DNA from: Candidatus Cloacimonas sp.
Lineage (GTDB): Bacteria; Cloacimonadota; Cloacimonadia; Cloacimonadales; Cloacimonadaceae
Assembly (NCBI GenBank): GCA_039680785.1
Contig: JBDKSF010000099.1
Location: forward strand, 1-41,138
DNA: 41,138 bases
Direction of reading: 5' to 3'
The notes under the pieces were generated by a model. That model had not been told where the DNA came from. It saw only the letters and a program-made list of their open reading frames with translations, and searched no databases. Positions 8,960 through 18,414 of the stretch are shown here, in pieces. The translations under genes were made by a program, and so were the position numbers. The number at the start of each line of letters is the position of its first letter. Position 1 is the stretch's first letter.

Positions 8960-9955
8960 GTGCGCATTGCCGTAGATGCTTTCGGAAGTGATAATGCCCC
9001 TTTTCCGGAAATTGAAGGCGCAGTTCTTGCTATCAAAGAAGACCTCTGTGATGAAGTTATCTTGGTGGGAAATGAAGAGATAATCAAAACTGAACTGGGC
9101 AAGTTCTTTTATCCTCCCAACCGGATAAGCATCGTTAACGCCAGTCAGAGAATTGAAATGGGAGATAGTTCTGCTTTAGCGGTTAGAACTAAAAAGGATT
9201 CCTCCCTGGTGAAAACGATTGAATTGCATCAACAAGGTCTTGCCGATGCTGCGGTAAGTGCAGGAAACACAGGTGCAGTTATGGCTGCTTCGCTACTAAT
9301 ATATGGAAGAATAAAAAATGTGCAAAGACCGGCTATAGCAGTTGTTTTTCCTACTCAGGTAGGGCATCAAATATTACTTGATATGGGTGCCAATGTAGAT
9401 TGCACGGCTGAAAATTTGGTGCAATTTGCCAAACTGGGAAGTATGTATTTTGAATATTTTTTTAAAGAAGCAAAGCCGCGCATTTCGCTACTCAATATTG
9501 GGGAAGAAAGCGCCAAAGGTAATGCCACTACAAAAGAGGCATATCAACTGTTAAGCAGCGATAAAGACCTAAATTTCACAGGCAACATTGAAGGGAAAGA
9601 TATAATGCGCGGGATCACGGATGTGGTTGTCTGCGATGGATTTGTAGGTAATATTGTGTTAAAAACGGTTGAGGGCGTGGGCTTTTCTATTTTTGAAATA
9701 CTGAAAGAACAGATAAATAAGGACTGGATAGCCAAAATCGGTTCGCTGCTATCCTATCCCGTTTATTCGTATATGAAAAATAAACTGGACCATACTGAAT
9801 ACGGCGGTGCTTTATTGGTTGGATTAAACGGTATTTCCGTTGTGGCACATGGACGCAGTAATGCCAAAGCGATTAAAAATGCCGTTCGCTTTGCGGATAG
9901 AATTGCCGAATCCGACTTTTTAAAACACGCTCGCGATTATTTTGAGAGGAGTTAA
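8960..9955 (+). CDS. plsX: Phosphate acyltransferase PlsX
   Basis: This protein of 331 residues begins MRIAVDAFGSDNAP, close to the family's RIAVDAMGGDxAP. PlsX converts acyl-ACP to acyl-phosphate for phospholipid synthesis and acts at the cytoplasmic membrane surface. The SAGNTGA and LDMGANVDC segments, typical of the family, are present. The start is a GTG one base after the rpmF stop, with AAAGGAG overlapping the end of rpmF. It is followed 2 nt later by fabH. The start and operon position are typical, and nothing appears truncated. Confidence 0.96.
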   Translation: MRIAVDAFGSDNAPFPEIEGAVLAIKEDLCDEVILVGNEEIIKTELGKFFYPPNRISIVNASQRIEMGDSSALAVRTKKDSSLVKTIELHQQGLADAAVSAGNTGAVMAASLLIYGRIKNVQRPAIAVVFPTQVGHQILLDMGANVDCTAENLVQFAKLGSMYFEYFFKEAKPRISLLNIGEESAKGNATTKEAYQLLSSDKDLNFTGNIEGKDIMRGITDVVVCDGFVGNIVLKTVEGVGFSIFEILKEQINKDWIAKIGSLLSYPVYSYMKNKLDHTEYGGALLVGLNGISVVAHGRSNAKAIKNAVRFADRIAESDFLKHARDYFERS

Positions 9956-9957
9956 TT

Positions 9958-10950
9958 ATGCCCAATTACTATGCTAAATTTTCTTCCTTCGGTAGCTATG
10001 TTCCCCAGAAAGTTTTGAATAACTTCGATCTGGAAAAAATCGTGGAAACAAGCGATGAATGGATTAGAACACGCACTGGAATGTTTGAAAGACATATTGC
10101 CGATAAAAATCAAGCTGCCAGCGATCTGGCTATTGAAGCGGCTACCAGAGCCATTGAAAGTTCATCGGTAAAATATAAAGATATAGACCAAATAATTGTA
10201 GCCACCATATCTGGCGATCATCCTTTTCCTTCCACTGCCTGTATTTTGCAAAAAAGATTGGGTTTGAAAGACATACCTGCTTTTGATGTTTCCGCTGGAT
10301 GCACAGGTTTCATTTACGCTACTGATGTTGCCCGCCAATATATCCAAAGCGGAACAGTGCAAAATATTTTAGTTGTCGGAGTGGAAATCCTCACCAAAAT
10401 CACCAACTGGAAAGATCGTAATACTTGTGTTCTTTTTGGTGACGGTGCAGGCGCTGCCATTGTTAGTAGAGCCGAATCCAGTGAAATTTCCCGGATTATA
10501 GACAGTAAAATATATGCCGATGGCAGCCAGGGAGAAAATTTAATCCAATATGCCGGTGGCTCTCGTATGCCTGCCAGCAAGGAAACAGTGGAAAAAAACC
10601 TCCATACTGTCTATATGGAAGGCAACCGAATTTTTAAAAGTGCCATTAAAAGTATGTATGCCGTTACCGATGAAGTGCTAAAACGCAATAACCTTACTGC
10701 CGAAGATATTGATTGGATAATACCTCATCAGGCAAATCTGCGCATTATTGAAAATTTGGCGGATAAGCTGAAAGTGCCGATGAGCAAAGTAATCGTTAAT
10801 ATAGAAAAATACGGAAATACTTCCTCTGCCACCATTCCCATAGCTTTGGATGAGGCAATTCGCAATCAAAAAATCCGACGCGGCGATTTAATCTTGTTAA
10901 CTTCTTTCGGAGCTGGCTTAACCTGGGGTAGTATTTTAGCACGCTATTAA
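9958..10950 (+). CDS. fabH: 3-oxoacyl-ACP synthase III (FabH)
   Basis: FabH condenses acetyl-CoA (or another short acyl-CoA) with malonyl-ACP to start fatty-acid synthesis. The 330-residue length is normal. The catalytic triad is visible as Cys115 (DVSAGCTGF), His257 (IPHQAN) and Asn287 (YGNTSSA). The N-terminal TSDEWIRTRTGM motif is also characteristic. The gene lies 2 nt after plsX and 79 nt before fabD. Whether it prefers straight or branched primers cannot be read directly from the sequence. Confidence 0.97.
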   Translation: MPNYYAKFSSFGSYVPQKVLNNFDLEKIVETSDEWIRTRTGMFERHIADKNQAASDLAIEAATRAIESSSVKYKDIDQIIVATISGDHPFPSTACILQKRLGLKDIPAFDVSAGCTGFIYATDVARQYIQSGTVQNILVVGVEILTKITNWKDRNTCVLFGDGAGAAIVSRAESSEISRIIDSKIYADGSQGENLIQYAGGSRMPASKETVEKNLHTVYMEGNRIFKSAIKSMYAVTDEVLKRNNLTAEDIDWIIPHQANLRIIENLADKLKVPMSKVIVNIEKYGNTSSATIPIALDEAIRNQKIRRGDLILLTSFGAGLTWGSILARY

Positions 10951-11029
10951 GCATCCGGAGGAGGCAAATCTTCCGGAAAATAAAATAGGGGACTTTGGCA
11001 AGTTCCAACTATACTAAAGAGGTAAAATT

Positions 11030-11962
11030 ATGAAGACAGCTTTCGTTTTCCCCGGTCAGGGCGCTCAGTATGTAGGAATGGCAAATGATTTTGTGCAGAA
11101 GTATCCTGCCTTGGAAGAAGCGTTGGATAATTTTGACGATAAGCATAATACGACTTTAAAGGATGTAATGTTTTCCGGACCGGAAGAAATCCTAAAATTA
11201 ACCAGCTATACTCAGCCCGCTATTTTATTTCATAGTATAGCCGCCTTAAAGGCATTTCGGGAAGCAAGTAACCTAAAACCGGATTTTACGGCAGGTCATT
11301 CTTTGGGAGAATTCAGCGCTTTGGTCGCTTGTGGAATGATTACTCTTTCTGAGGCATTGCATTTAGTGCACAAAAGAGGCGAATTTATGATCAAAGCCAA
11401 TGCGGATGTTCCTTTTGGAATGAGTGCAGTTATTGGCTTGGACCCGGAACAAGTTATTCAGATCTGTAATCAGGCATCGGTGGTGGGATTAGTTCAGGCG
11501 GTAAATTTCAATACTCCTTCCCAAACAGTGATATCCGGAACGGAAGAAGGAGTGGCAAGAGCCGGTGAATTAGCCAAAATGAATGGCGCCAAAAGAGTCA
11601 TTCCTTTGGTGGTGGGAGGTCCATTTCACACTCCTTTAATAGCTAAAGCCAGCGACTGGTTAAAAGAAGAAATGCAGCAATTTGACTTTTTAGACATCAG
11701 TATTCCGGTAATTTCCAATGTGACGGCAATCCCCGTTACCAAGGGAGAAGAAGAAAGAGAATTACTGGCGCGTCAAATTGTTTCTCCCGTTCTTTGGGTG
11801 CAAAGTGTTCAATATATGATTTCGCAGGGAGTTCAGCGTTTTATAGAATTTGGTCCCCAGAGGGTTTTGAGCGGAATGATCAGAAATATAAATAAAGAGG
11901 TGGAAGTTTTTTCCATTGACAAATATGAAGACATAGATGCCGTTGTGTCTGTGACAGGTTAA
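11030..11962 (+). CDS. fabD: Malonyl-CoA:ACP transacylase
   Basis: This 310-residue enzyme transfers malonyl groups from CoA to ACP. The FPGQGAQ motif (8-14), the nucleophile Ser91 in GHSLGE, and His200 in GGPFHT match the family. The start ATG follows AAAGAGGT. It lies in the conserved fabH-fabD-fabG order. Length and motifs are ordinary. Confidence 0.96.
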   Translation: MKTAFVFPGQGAQYVGMANDFVQKYPALEEALDNFDDKHNTTLKDVMFSGPEEILKLTSYTQPAILFHSIAALKAFREASNLKPDFTAGHSLGEFSALVACGMITLSEALHLVHKRGEFMIKANADVPFGMSAVIGLDPEQVIQICNQASVVGLVQAVNFNTPSQTVISGTEEGVARAGELAKMNGAKRVIPLVVGGPFHTPLIAKASDWLKEEMQQFDFLDISIPVISNVTAIPVTKGEEERELLARQIVSPVLWVQSVQYMISQGVQRFIEFGPQRVLSGMIRNINKEVEVFSIDKYEDIDAVVSVTG

Positions 11963-11997
11963 TATGTTTTTATGCAAAACAACTTAATGAGGAAATA

Positions 11998-12747
11998 ATG
12001 AAACTGGATTTTACCGATAAAGTTATAGTTATTACTGGCGCTGCTCGCGGCATTGGTTTTGCCATAGCTACCGCTTTTGCAAAAGCAAACGCCAAAGTAA
12101 TTATTATAGACATTGCCGCCGATGCAGTGGAACAAGCAATATCCGAATTGAATAAAGAAGGTTCTCGTTCTTTCGGTTATGTAGGAAATGTAACCGACGG
12201 CAAAAATATAGAAAGTATCTTTGCCGACATTGCCGATAAAAATGGAACTATTGACTGCCTGATCAACAATGCAGGCATTACGCGTGATAATCTCCTTATT
12301 CGTATGAAAGAAGAGGACTGGCAATCAGTTATGGATATAAACCTGAAAGGCAGTTTTCTCTGTACACAAAAGGTGTTCAAATATATGATGCGAGAACGGA
12401 GCGGCTCTATTATCAATATTGCCAGCGTAATCGGAATCATGGGAAATAGTGGTCAGGCAAATTATGCCGCTTCCAAAGGCGGACTTATTGCCTTCACCAA
12501 AAGTTGCGCTAAAGAATTTGGCAGTAGAAATATTCGAGTTAATGCCGTTGCCCCTGGCTTTATAGAGACAGATATGACTGCCTCTTTAAGCCCAGAAATC
12601 AGAGCTGAATATGCAAAAGTTATCCCTCTGCAAAAAATGGGAACTCCTTCTGATGTGGCTAATATATGTCTCTTCCTTGCTTCACAGGCAGGAAGTTATA
12701 TAACAGGACAAACAATCGCCGTAGATGGCGGTTTAACAATGCACTAA
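11998..12747 (+). CDS. fabG: 3-oxoacyl-ACP reductase
   Basis: This 249-residue short-chain dehydrogenase reduces 3-oxoacyl-ACP with NAD(P)H in the elongation cycle. The cofactor loop TGAARGIG (13-20), NNAG (90-93) and the catalytic set Asn115, Ser143, Tyr156 and Lys160 (YAASK) are all present. The C-terminus ITGQTIAVDGGLTMH is typical of FabG. The start has a GAGG site. Operon context distinguishes it from the many other short-chain dehydrogenases. Confidence 0.96.
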   Translation: MKLDFTDKVIVITGAARGIGFAIATAFAKANAKVIIIDIAADAVEQAISELNKEGSRSFGYVGNVTDGKNIESIFADIADKNGTIDCLINNAGITRDNLLIRMKEEDWQSVMDINLKGSFLCTQKVFKYMMRERSGSIINIASVIGIMGNSGQANYAASKGGLIAFTKSCAKEFGSRNIRVNAVAPGFIETDMTASLSPEIRAEYAKVIPLQKMGTPSDVANICLFLASQAGSYITGQTIAVDGGLTMH

Positions 12748-12792
12748 ATACCCAAGAGTGTAAACAGAACTTCAATAACAATAGGAGGAATA

Positions 12793-13026
12793 ATGGATAT
12801 TGAAGAAAAAGTGAAAAAGATCGTAATGGATAAACTGGGAGTGGAAGAATCCCAGGTAGTTCCTTCCGCCAATTTCATTGATGACCTGCGAGCTGATTCT
12901 CTGGATACAGTTGAGCTCGTTATGGCTTTTGAAACAGAATTCGGTCTCAGTATTCCGGAAGAAGATCAGGATAAACTGAAGACCGTTGGCCAAGCTATTG
13001 ACTATCTGAAGGAAAAACTGGAGTAA
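12793..13026 (+). CDS. acpP: Acyl carrier protein
   Basis: This acidic 77-residue protein carries growing acyl chains on a phosphopantetheine arm. The attachment site is Ser36 in RADSLDTVE. It is preceded by a strong AGGAGG site, in keeping with the high expression normal for ACP. It sits between fabG and fabF. A perfect hairpin follows 26 nt after the stop (13053-13084). Confidence 0.97.
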   Translation: MDIEEKVKKIVMDKLGVEESQVVPSANFIDDLRADSLDTVELVMAFETEFGLSIPEEDQDKLKTVGQAIDYLKEKLE

Positions 13027-13052
13027 AAAATACCCATTCTCCTGTTGTGGAG

Positions 13053-13084
13053 CAATCCTGATCAGTTAAATTGGATCAGGATTG
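13053..13084 (+). promoter_or_regulatory. Perfect 11-bp hairpin between acpP and fabF
   Basis: CAATCCTGATC (13053-13063) and GATCAGGATTG (13074-13084) are exact reverse complements around a 10-nt loop. No T-run follows, so this is not a canonical intrinsic terminator. It may stabilise the 3' end of an abundant acpP message or be a processing site. Confidence 0.6.
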
Positions 13085-13190
13085 TATCCACCCTTTCTAA
13101 GATTATTATTATACCTTGATAAAAGGTAGAGATAGAATTGTATGAATGATCCATTTAACATATCAACTATAAATTAGCAATGAGGTTTAT

Positions 13191-14432
13191 ATGTCCAAGA
13201 GAAGAGTTGTTATAACTGGTATGGGTGCCATCACCCCTGTTGGCAATAATGTTTCCCAAACCTGGCAGTCACTGATTGACGGTGTTTCTGGAGTGGAATT
13301 GATTACCAGATTTGATTCCAGTAACTTATCGGTTAAGATAGCTGCCGAAGTGAAGAATTATGATCCCGAAGAGCATTTTGACCATAAAGAGATCAAAAAG
13401 CTGGATTTATATGCTCAATATGCAATGATAGCCGCCAGAGAAGCAATTGCGGATGCAGGTTTAATTCCTGGTTCATTTGATCCGGATAGAACAGGGGTTA
13501 TTACCGGTGCAGGTATTGGCGGAATAATGACTTTTGAAGAAGAATGCATAAAGAATTACACTCAAGGTCCGCGTAGAATAAGCCCTTTCTTTATTCCCAA
13601 AATGATTGGTAACATTGCGGCTGCTCATATCAGCATAGAACATAATTTTAAGGGCATAAATTTTAATATTGTAAGTGCCTGTGCCAGTGCCAATCATGCT
13701 TTGGGAACTGCGCTCAGAGCTATTCAATATGGAGATGCGGACATTATTATTAGCGGGGGAGCTGAAGCAGCTGTAACTCCTTTGGCGATGGGTGGATTTT
13801 CAGCAATGCGAGCCCTTTCCACTCATAATGAAGAGCCCCATGTAGCATCCCGTCCATTTGATGCTGAGCGCGATGGTTTTATTATGAGCGAAGGAGCCGC
13901 TCTGCTTGTTTTGGAAGAACTTGAACATGCATTGGCAAGAGGAGCAAAAATTTATGCGGAATTAGTTGGCTATGGCGCTTCAGAAGATGCGTATCATATT
14001 ACAGCTCCCACAGAAAACGGTGAAGGCAGTGCCAGAGCGATGTTAATGGCCATAAAAGATGCCGGCATTAACCCTGAAGACATTGATTATATCAATGCGC
14101 ATGGAACTTCCACGCCTTTAAACGACAAAGGTGAAACTCAATCCATCAAAACCGTCTTTGGTGATTATGCCTACAAAGTGAAGATTAATTCCACCAAAAG
14201 TATGGTTGGGCATATGTTAGGTGCCGCGGCAGGAATTGAAGCCATCGTTTGCATTAAGACAATCCAAACGGGTATCATCCACCCTACCATAAATTTGATG
14301 CATCCTGATCCTGAATGTAATCTGGATTACACTCCCAATAAAGCAGTTAATCATAAAGTGAATATAGCCCTTTCCAATTCGCTCGGTTTTGGAGGTCATA
14401 ATTCTGCAATTATAATTAGAAGTTATAATTAG
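13191..14432 (+). CDS. fabF: 3-oxoacyl-ACP synthase II (FabF)
   Basis: This 413-residue condensing enzyme elongates acyl-ACP with malonyl-ACP. Catalytic residues are visible as Cys164 (VSACASANH), His304 (NAHGTSTPLND), Lys336 and His341 (SMVGHMLGAA). The start ATG is preceded by GAGGT. It is 164 nt after acpP, the largest gap in this operon, and 13 nt before rnc, so it may also have its own promoter in the gap. Confidence 0.97.
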   Translation: MSKRRVVITGMGAITPVGNNVSQTWQSLIDGVSGVELITRFDSSNLSVKIAAEVKNYDPEEHFDHKEIKKLDLYAQYAMIAAREAIADAGLIPGSFDPDRTGVITGAGIGGIMTFEEECIKNYTQGPRRISPFFIPKMIGNIAAAHISIEHNFKGINFNIVSACASANHALGTALRAIQYGDADIIISGGAEAAVTPLAMGGFSAMRALSTHNEEPHVASRPFDAERDGFIMSEGAALLVLEELEHALARGAKIYAELVGYGASEDAYHITAPTENGEGSARAMLMAIKDAGINPEDIDYINAHGTSTPLNDKGETQSIKTVFGDYAYKVKINSTKSMVGHMLGAAAGIEAIVCIKTIQTGIIHPTINLMHPDPECNLDYTPNKAVNHKVNIALSNSLGFGGHNSAIIIRSYN

Positions 14433-14445
14433 CCAAACGGGGTGG

Positions 14446-15234
14446 GTGATTGTGAGAGAGAAAAGGATGAAATCAATCATATCACTGATTGTGGATTATG
14501 TTAACAGTAAAAAAATAACTGAACAGTATCCAAAATGGGAAAAATCCCTTTCTCAGCTGCAAAAGAAAATTAATTATACATTTCATGACCCCACTTTATT
14601 GAAAGCTGCCTTAACGCATAAGTCCTATTTGCATCGTCATCTGGATGAACATAAAACACCCTCTCCCTTTGAACGCATGGAATTTTTAGGCGATTCCATT
14701 CTTGGATTCATTGTCAGCAAAGAACTGTTTACCCAAAATCCGGACGAACAGGAAGGCAAGCTTTCCAAGTTGAAATCAAAAATCGTTTCTGAGACATATC
14801 TAACTTTAAAAGCCAATGCCATCGATTTGGGTAAATATCTCCTTTTAAGTCCAGAAGAGCAACAAGCCGGAGGCGCATCCAAATCTTCCATTCTTTCAGA
14901 TACTATGGAAGCTTTGATTTGTGCCATATATTTGGATAATGGAATAACCGCCGCCGGCAAATTCATTCATCGCTTCATCTTGGAAAATTATCAGGAGATT
15001 GTTAACCGAGATGAGCTAATTAACTATAAAAGTATTTTGCAAGAATATATGCAAAGCAGAAATCAGGAACCACCCACTTATGTAACCGTAGCGGAACAAG
15101 GTCCTGAACACAAAAAGGTCTTTGTAGTGGAAGTGCGTTGGGGAACTAAGCTTTTAGGAGTCGGTAAAGGAACTACCAAGAAAAATGCTCATCAGGAAGC
15201 AGCCCGGATGGCTTGTCAAAAAATGGGCATATAA
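14446..15234 (+). CDS. rnc: Ribonuclease III
   Basis: RNase III cleaves double-stranded RNA in rRNA and mRNA processing. The signature ERMEFLGDSILG (76-87) and metal-binding residues Glu79, Asp83, Asp152 and Glu155 are present. A double-stranded-RNA-binding domain occupies about 195-260, ending in GKGTTKKNAHQEAA. The start is uncertain: GTG at 14446 gives 262 residues, while GTG at 14452 and ATG at 14467 are in-frame alternatives, all upstream of the conserved fold. Linkage of acpP-fabF-rnc is common in bacteria. Confidence 0.95.
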   Translation: MIVREKRMKSIISLIVDYVNSKKITEQYPKWEKSLSQLQKKINYTFHDPTLLKAALTHKSYLHRHLDEHKTPSPFERMEFLGDSILGFIVSKELFTQNPDEQEGKLSKLKSKIVSETYLTLKANAIDLGKYLLLSPEEQQAGGASKSSILSDTMEALICAIYLDNGITAAGKFIHRFILENYQEIVNRDELINYKSILQEYMQSRNQEPPTYVTVAEQGPEHKKVFVVEVRWGTKLLGVGKGTTKKNAHQEAARMACQKMGI

Positions 15235-15659
15235 CCGGGAGAAGAAGAATTTCCCTATAGTTTGAATTTCCCCAGCCAAAGGAGCTTTTGGGAGCGCTGA
15301 TTCTGCATTATATATAAGCGGAGCGTTTTAAAAAAGCGTAGCATATTTGTTTGGATACTAAAACATCCTTATCGCCTTCCTATCATCAAGTTATAAAGTT
15401 ACCATATTTCAATTGCAGCGATAAGGTGTTTGAGAGAAGTTTGATAAGGACATTTTGCCTTCCCAGAACGGTTATGGGGAAAAAACTTGCCAAAGGGTAA
15501 CAATCGCTTATCATATCTATAGAAATTATAAAGCAGAAATGGCAAAACGGCTTGATTTTTGCTTTAAGAAAGAGTATATTATTTGGCAGACAGAGATATT
15601 TTTCTATCCATCTGGCAAAAAGACATAAGGAAAAGACATAATAAGCAAAGGATATTGAT
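15235..15659. other. Intergenic region downstream of rnc
   Basis: No gene is seen in these 425 bp. The region holds an inverted repeat, AAACATCCTTATCGC (15361-15375) facing GCGATAAGGTGTTT (15418-15431), reverse complementary apart from one missing base. A well-formed promoter for the following operon is at 15552-15580. A short T-rich/A-rich stem-like segment near 15323-15345 may help terminate rnc transcription, but it has no clean terminator structure. Confidence 0.5.
15552..15580 (+). promoter_or_regulatory. Sigma-70-type promoter for the lipoprotein operon
   Basis: TTGATT (15552-15557) and TATATT (15575-15580) are separated by exactly 17 nt. The -10 box lies 80 nt before the ATG of the lipoprotein gene. 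Both hexamers match 5 of 6 consensus positions. Confidence 0.6.
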
Positions 15660-17162
15660 ATGAAGAAGTTTTACCTCATTCTCATCACCGCTTTAATTCT
15701 CCTAAGTGCCTGTGAAGTTAAAAAACCCACGCTTCCAAGCTGGGTTGTTGACTTGAAGGTTCCGCTCATCAATGAACTATTTTATGTATCCGATTTGGTG
15801 GATTCAGTAAACATTGTTTTAGGCGAAAATGATGTATTAACGGTAACTGCCAATGGTGAAGCAACCACTAACGAATTTGGTAATTTACCTTTTAACCCCA
15901 ATGTTAATGTCCCCGGCATTCCCATTTTTGGTTCCAGTTATGCTTTTGATGTCCCCTTCTTTGATCAAACGGGAACATTGGAAATTGCTTATGCAGAAAT
16001 TGCCGAAGGTATTTTTGAAAGCCGCTTACGAGATATTGATCCTGGAGTTCAGCAAATAGCAATTGTATTCTCCGATATTTATTATCCGGATGGCCAAAAT
16101 CTGACCATCTATTCCGATAACTCCGGAAACTGGAATTCCACCAATCTGCAAGGAATGCATTTGGGCTTGGCAAATTCCACTGAAATTATTTCGCAGCTTC
16201 ATATCTCCCTTCAGGTTACTCCTTCAATGCCAGCGGGAATGCAGGTGGCAACTTTGGATTTTAAAGCGGATTCAATGATCAGTTTAGGGAAATTCAAAGG
16301 TCGCTTGCATAATTATCCTGTCTCTTTAGAGGACTCAGATTCTTTTCTGAACATTGATTATCCTTATGGGTTAAATAATGCGATCAATCTGCAGGAGGCA
16401 TCGCTGCAACTTACTTTGCAGAATTATATTGGGTTTGGGGCAACCTTTTCTGGGCAGCTGAAAGCCATTAACGCAGAGGGTGAAAGCTGCGTTATTGATA
16501 TTTTGGATGAAAACGGAGAAGAGTTCCAAATAGACCCTGCCACCGAAGATGGACCTATAGTTATGACTATGCTTTTATCGGATAATATCCAAGAACTTTT
16601 GCAAATTATGCCTACCTCCATTCAGGTTATCGGAGGAGAGTTTTTGATAGACAGCGGCGATAACGTAGGCAGCGTGAAACCAACTGATAATATGCATTTA
16701 GATTATCTAATTAGAGCGCCGCTTACTTTTACTTTGCATAATTATGAGATTGTTATAAACGAAGAGCAGGAATTCCTTATCCCTGAAGATAATCGAGAAG
16801 CTATCAGGGATAATGCAAGGAGCGCTTCCTTAAATCTGGATATTCAAAATACTCTTCCCATTGGAGCAACTGCTAAGTTATATTTCAGCAATACTCCCAA
16901 TATCGATATCCATAATCCCGATACTTATTCTATTATGAAAGAAGCCACCATTCACAGCGGTGATCAGGTTCCCGGTTTTCAGAATGTGGGGCTGGAAATA
17001 GATAAAGCAGAGCTAAATGTATTTACGGCAGAGCAGGTATATATGCGTTGGTCTTTTAGTTTTGAAGAGACAGGAGCGCCTGTAAGCATTTATGCCAGCA
17101 GTGGGGATTATATTCATATCAAAGGAATGCTTTCTGCCAATATTATGATTGAGGGGGACTAA
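15660..17162 (+). CDS. Putative lipoprotein of unknown function
   Basis: The 500-residue protein starts MKKFYLILITALILLSAC, a lipoprotein signal with the lipid-modified cysteine at residue 18. The mature part looks all-beta with no catalytic motif that I recognise. It alternates short hydrophobic strands with Asn/Asp-rich turns, like adhesin or assembly domains. It opens an operon with a beta-barrel (1-nt gap) and a VWA-like membrane protein, suggesting a role at the outer membrane. Function is unknown. Confidence 0.8.
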   Translation: MKKFYLILITALILLSACEVKKPTLPSWVVDLKVPLINELFYVSDLVDSVNIVLGENDVLTVTANGEATTNEFGNLPFNPNVNVPGIPIFGSSYAFDVPFFDQTGTLEIAYAEIAEGIFESRLRDIDPGVQQIAIVFSDIYYPDGQNLTIYSDNSGNWNSTNLQGMHLGLANSTEIISQLHISLQVTPSMPAGMQVATLDFKADSMISLGKFKGRLHNYPVSLEDSDSFLNIDYPYGLNNAINLQEASLQLTLQNYIGFGATFSGQLKAINAEGESCVIDILDENGEEFQIDPATEDGPIVMTMLLSDNIQELLQIMPTSIQVIGGEFLIDSGDNVGSVKPTDNMHLDYLIRAPLTFTLHNYEIVINEEQEFLIPEDNREAIRDNARSASLNLDIQNTLPIGATAKLYFSNTPNIDIHNPDTYSIMKEATIHSGDQVPGFQNVGLEIDKAELNVFTAEQVYMRWSFSFEETGAPVSIYASSGDYIHIKGMLSANIMIEGD

Positions 17163-17163
17163 A

Positions 17164-18414
17164 ATGCGAAAATATAGTTTGATCCTGCTTTTCTGCCTGC
17201 TTGCTTTGACTGCTCTAAATGGTTTTAACACAGGTAAATCTATCTTTTTTGCTGATAGCTATATGCTCCGTGCGAAAGGAATAGAAGCCGCTTACTGGAA
17301 TCCTGCCAATATCAAACCGGAGAAAGGAATAGATTTTTGGATTCCTCTGGCAAATTTGGGTTTGTGTGTAAATAACAACGCTTTGGATTTGGATACTTAT
17401 AACTATGTGGTAAGTAAAGATGTATTGGAGGAAGCGGATAAGGAGAAGATTCTAAATAAAATAGATGGTTCTCTGCGTTCTTTGGTAGAAGGCAATGTCA
17501 GCATCCTGGGTTTTGCCTTTGATAATATTGTCCTTTCCAGTTCCTTACATATAACCGGCAAACTGAATCTTTCGGAACGATATCTGGATTTGCTTCTTTA
17601 TGGTAATAGTGACTCTTTGTATGTATTTGATAAAAGCACTACGGATATGAATGTATTAAGCTATGTTGATCTTACTTTTGGGATGGGAAATTATACGCTT
17701 CCTTTTCTGCCAGAATCCGTTCCTGATATTCGTGCCGGTTTTTCACTAAGTGCGTTAGTAGGAGTAGGAAATGCGAAAATGGATGAATTTTATGGCTATT
17801 TCAATACCTCAATGGAAGGAGTGGATTTACAGCAGGATATTTCTCTAAAAACAGGCATTGGTGGTTTTGGGCAAAAAGCGATGCTCGGATTGGCAAGTGA
17901 TGTTACTCCCAATTTGGAAGTGGGTTTCACGCTGGATAATCTTTTCGGTAAAATTACCTGGCCCCTTACCGCCGAAGAAAGAAATATCCACATTACCGCC
18001 AATGATGTTTATGTAGCCAATATCGATGATGAATTCTACGACGCGTCAACTGAAACGGTAGATATTGATTCCTATTCTACGGAACTTCCTTTGGAGATGC
18101 GTTTAAGTGCGCTTTATACATATAAGAAGGCAAATTTTTCCGTGGATTATTTACAGGGTATGAAAAGTTCCATCACGAATAGCAATATTGGGCGTCTTTC
18201 CCTTGCGGCACAGGTTTCGCCCGTTAAAGTTTTACCTCTCGGCATTGGCATTGGATTTGGAAATAAGAATTACCCTTGGCGCATAAGTTACTCTATTGGC
18301 CTCCATACAAATACCGGTGAAATTGGCTTAGGAGTGCAAAGTTACAAACAGCTTATTCCAGGTTATAAATCCAAAGGACTGGCTATCGGAAGCTATATCA
18401 GGGTCAGTATTTAA
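17164..18414 (+). CDS. Outer-membrane beta-barrel protein, unknown function
   Basis: The start chosen is ATG 17164, one base after the lipoprotein stop and behind GAGGGGGAC; a TTG five codons earlier is less likely. The 416-residue product has a signal peptide (MRKYSLILLFCLLALTALNG), then AYWNPANIK, the NPA-type motif seen near the N-terminus of PorV/TraF-like barrels. Repeated amphipathic strands follow and the C-terminus ends SYIRVSI. It overlaps the next gene by one base (TAATG). The partner lipoprotein could be a plug or surface ligand, which is inference. Confidence 0.75.
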   Translation: MRKYSLILLFCLLALTALNGFNTGKSIFFADSYMLRAKGIEAAYWNPANIKPEKGIDFWIPLANLGLCVNNNALDLDTYNYVVSKDVLEEADKEKILNKIDGSLRSLVEGNVSILGFAFDNIVLSSSLHITGKLNLSERYLDLLLYGNSDSLYVFDKSTTDMNVLSYVDLTFGMGNYTLPFLPESVPDIRAGFSLSALVGVGNAKMDEFYGYFNTSMEGVDLQQDISLKTGIGGFGQKAMLGLASDVTPNLEVGFTLDNLFGKITWPLTAEERNIHITANDVYVANIDDEFYDASTETVDIDSYSTELPLEMRLSALYTYKKANFSVDYLQGMKSSITNSNIGRLSLAAQVSPVKVLPLGIGIGFGNKNYPWRISYSIGLHTNTGEIGLGVQSYKQLIPGYKSKGLAIGSYIRVSI

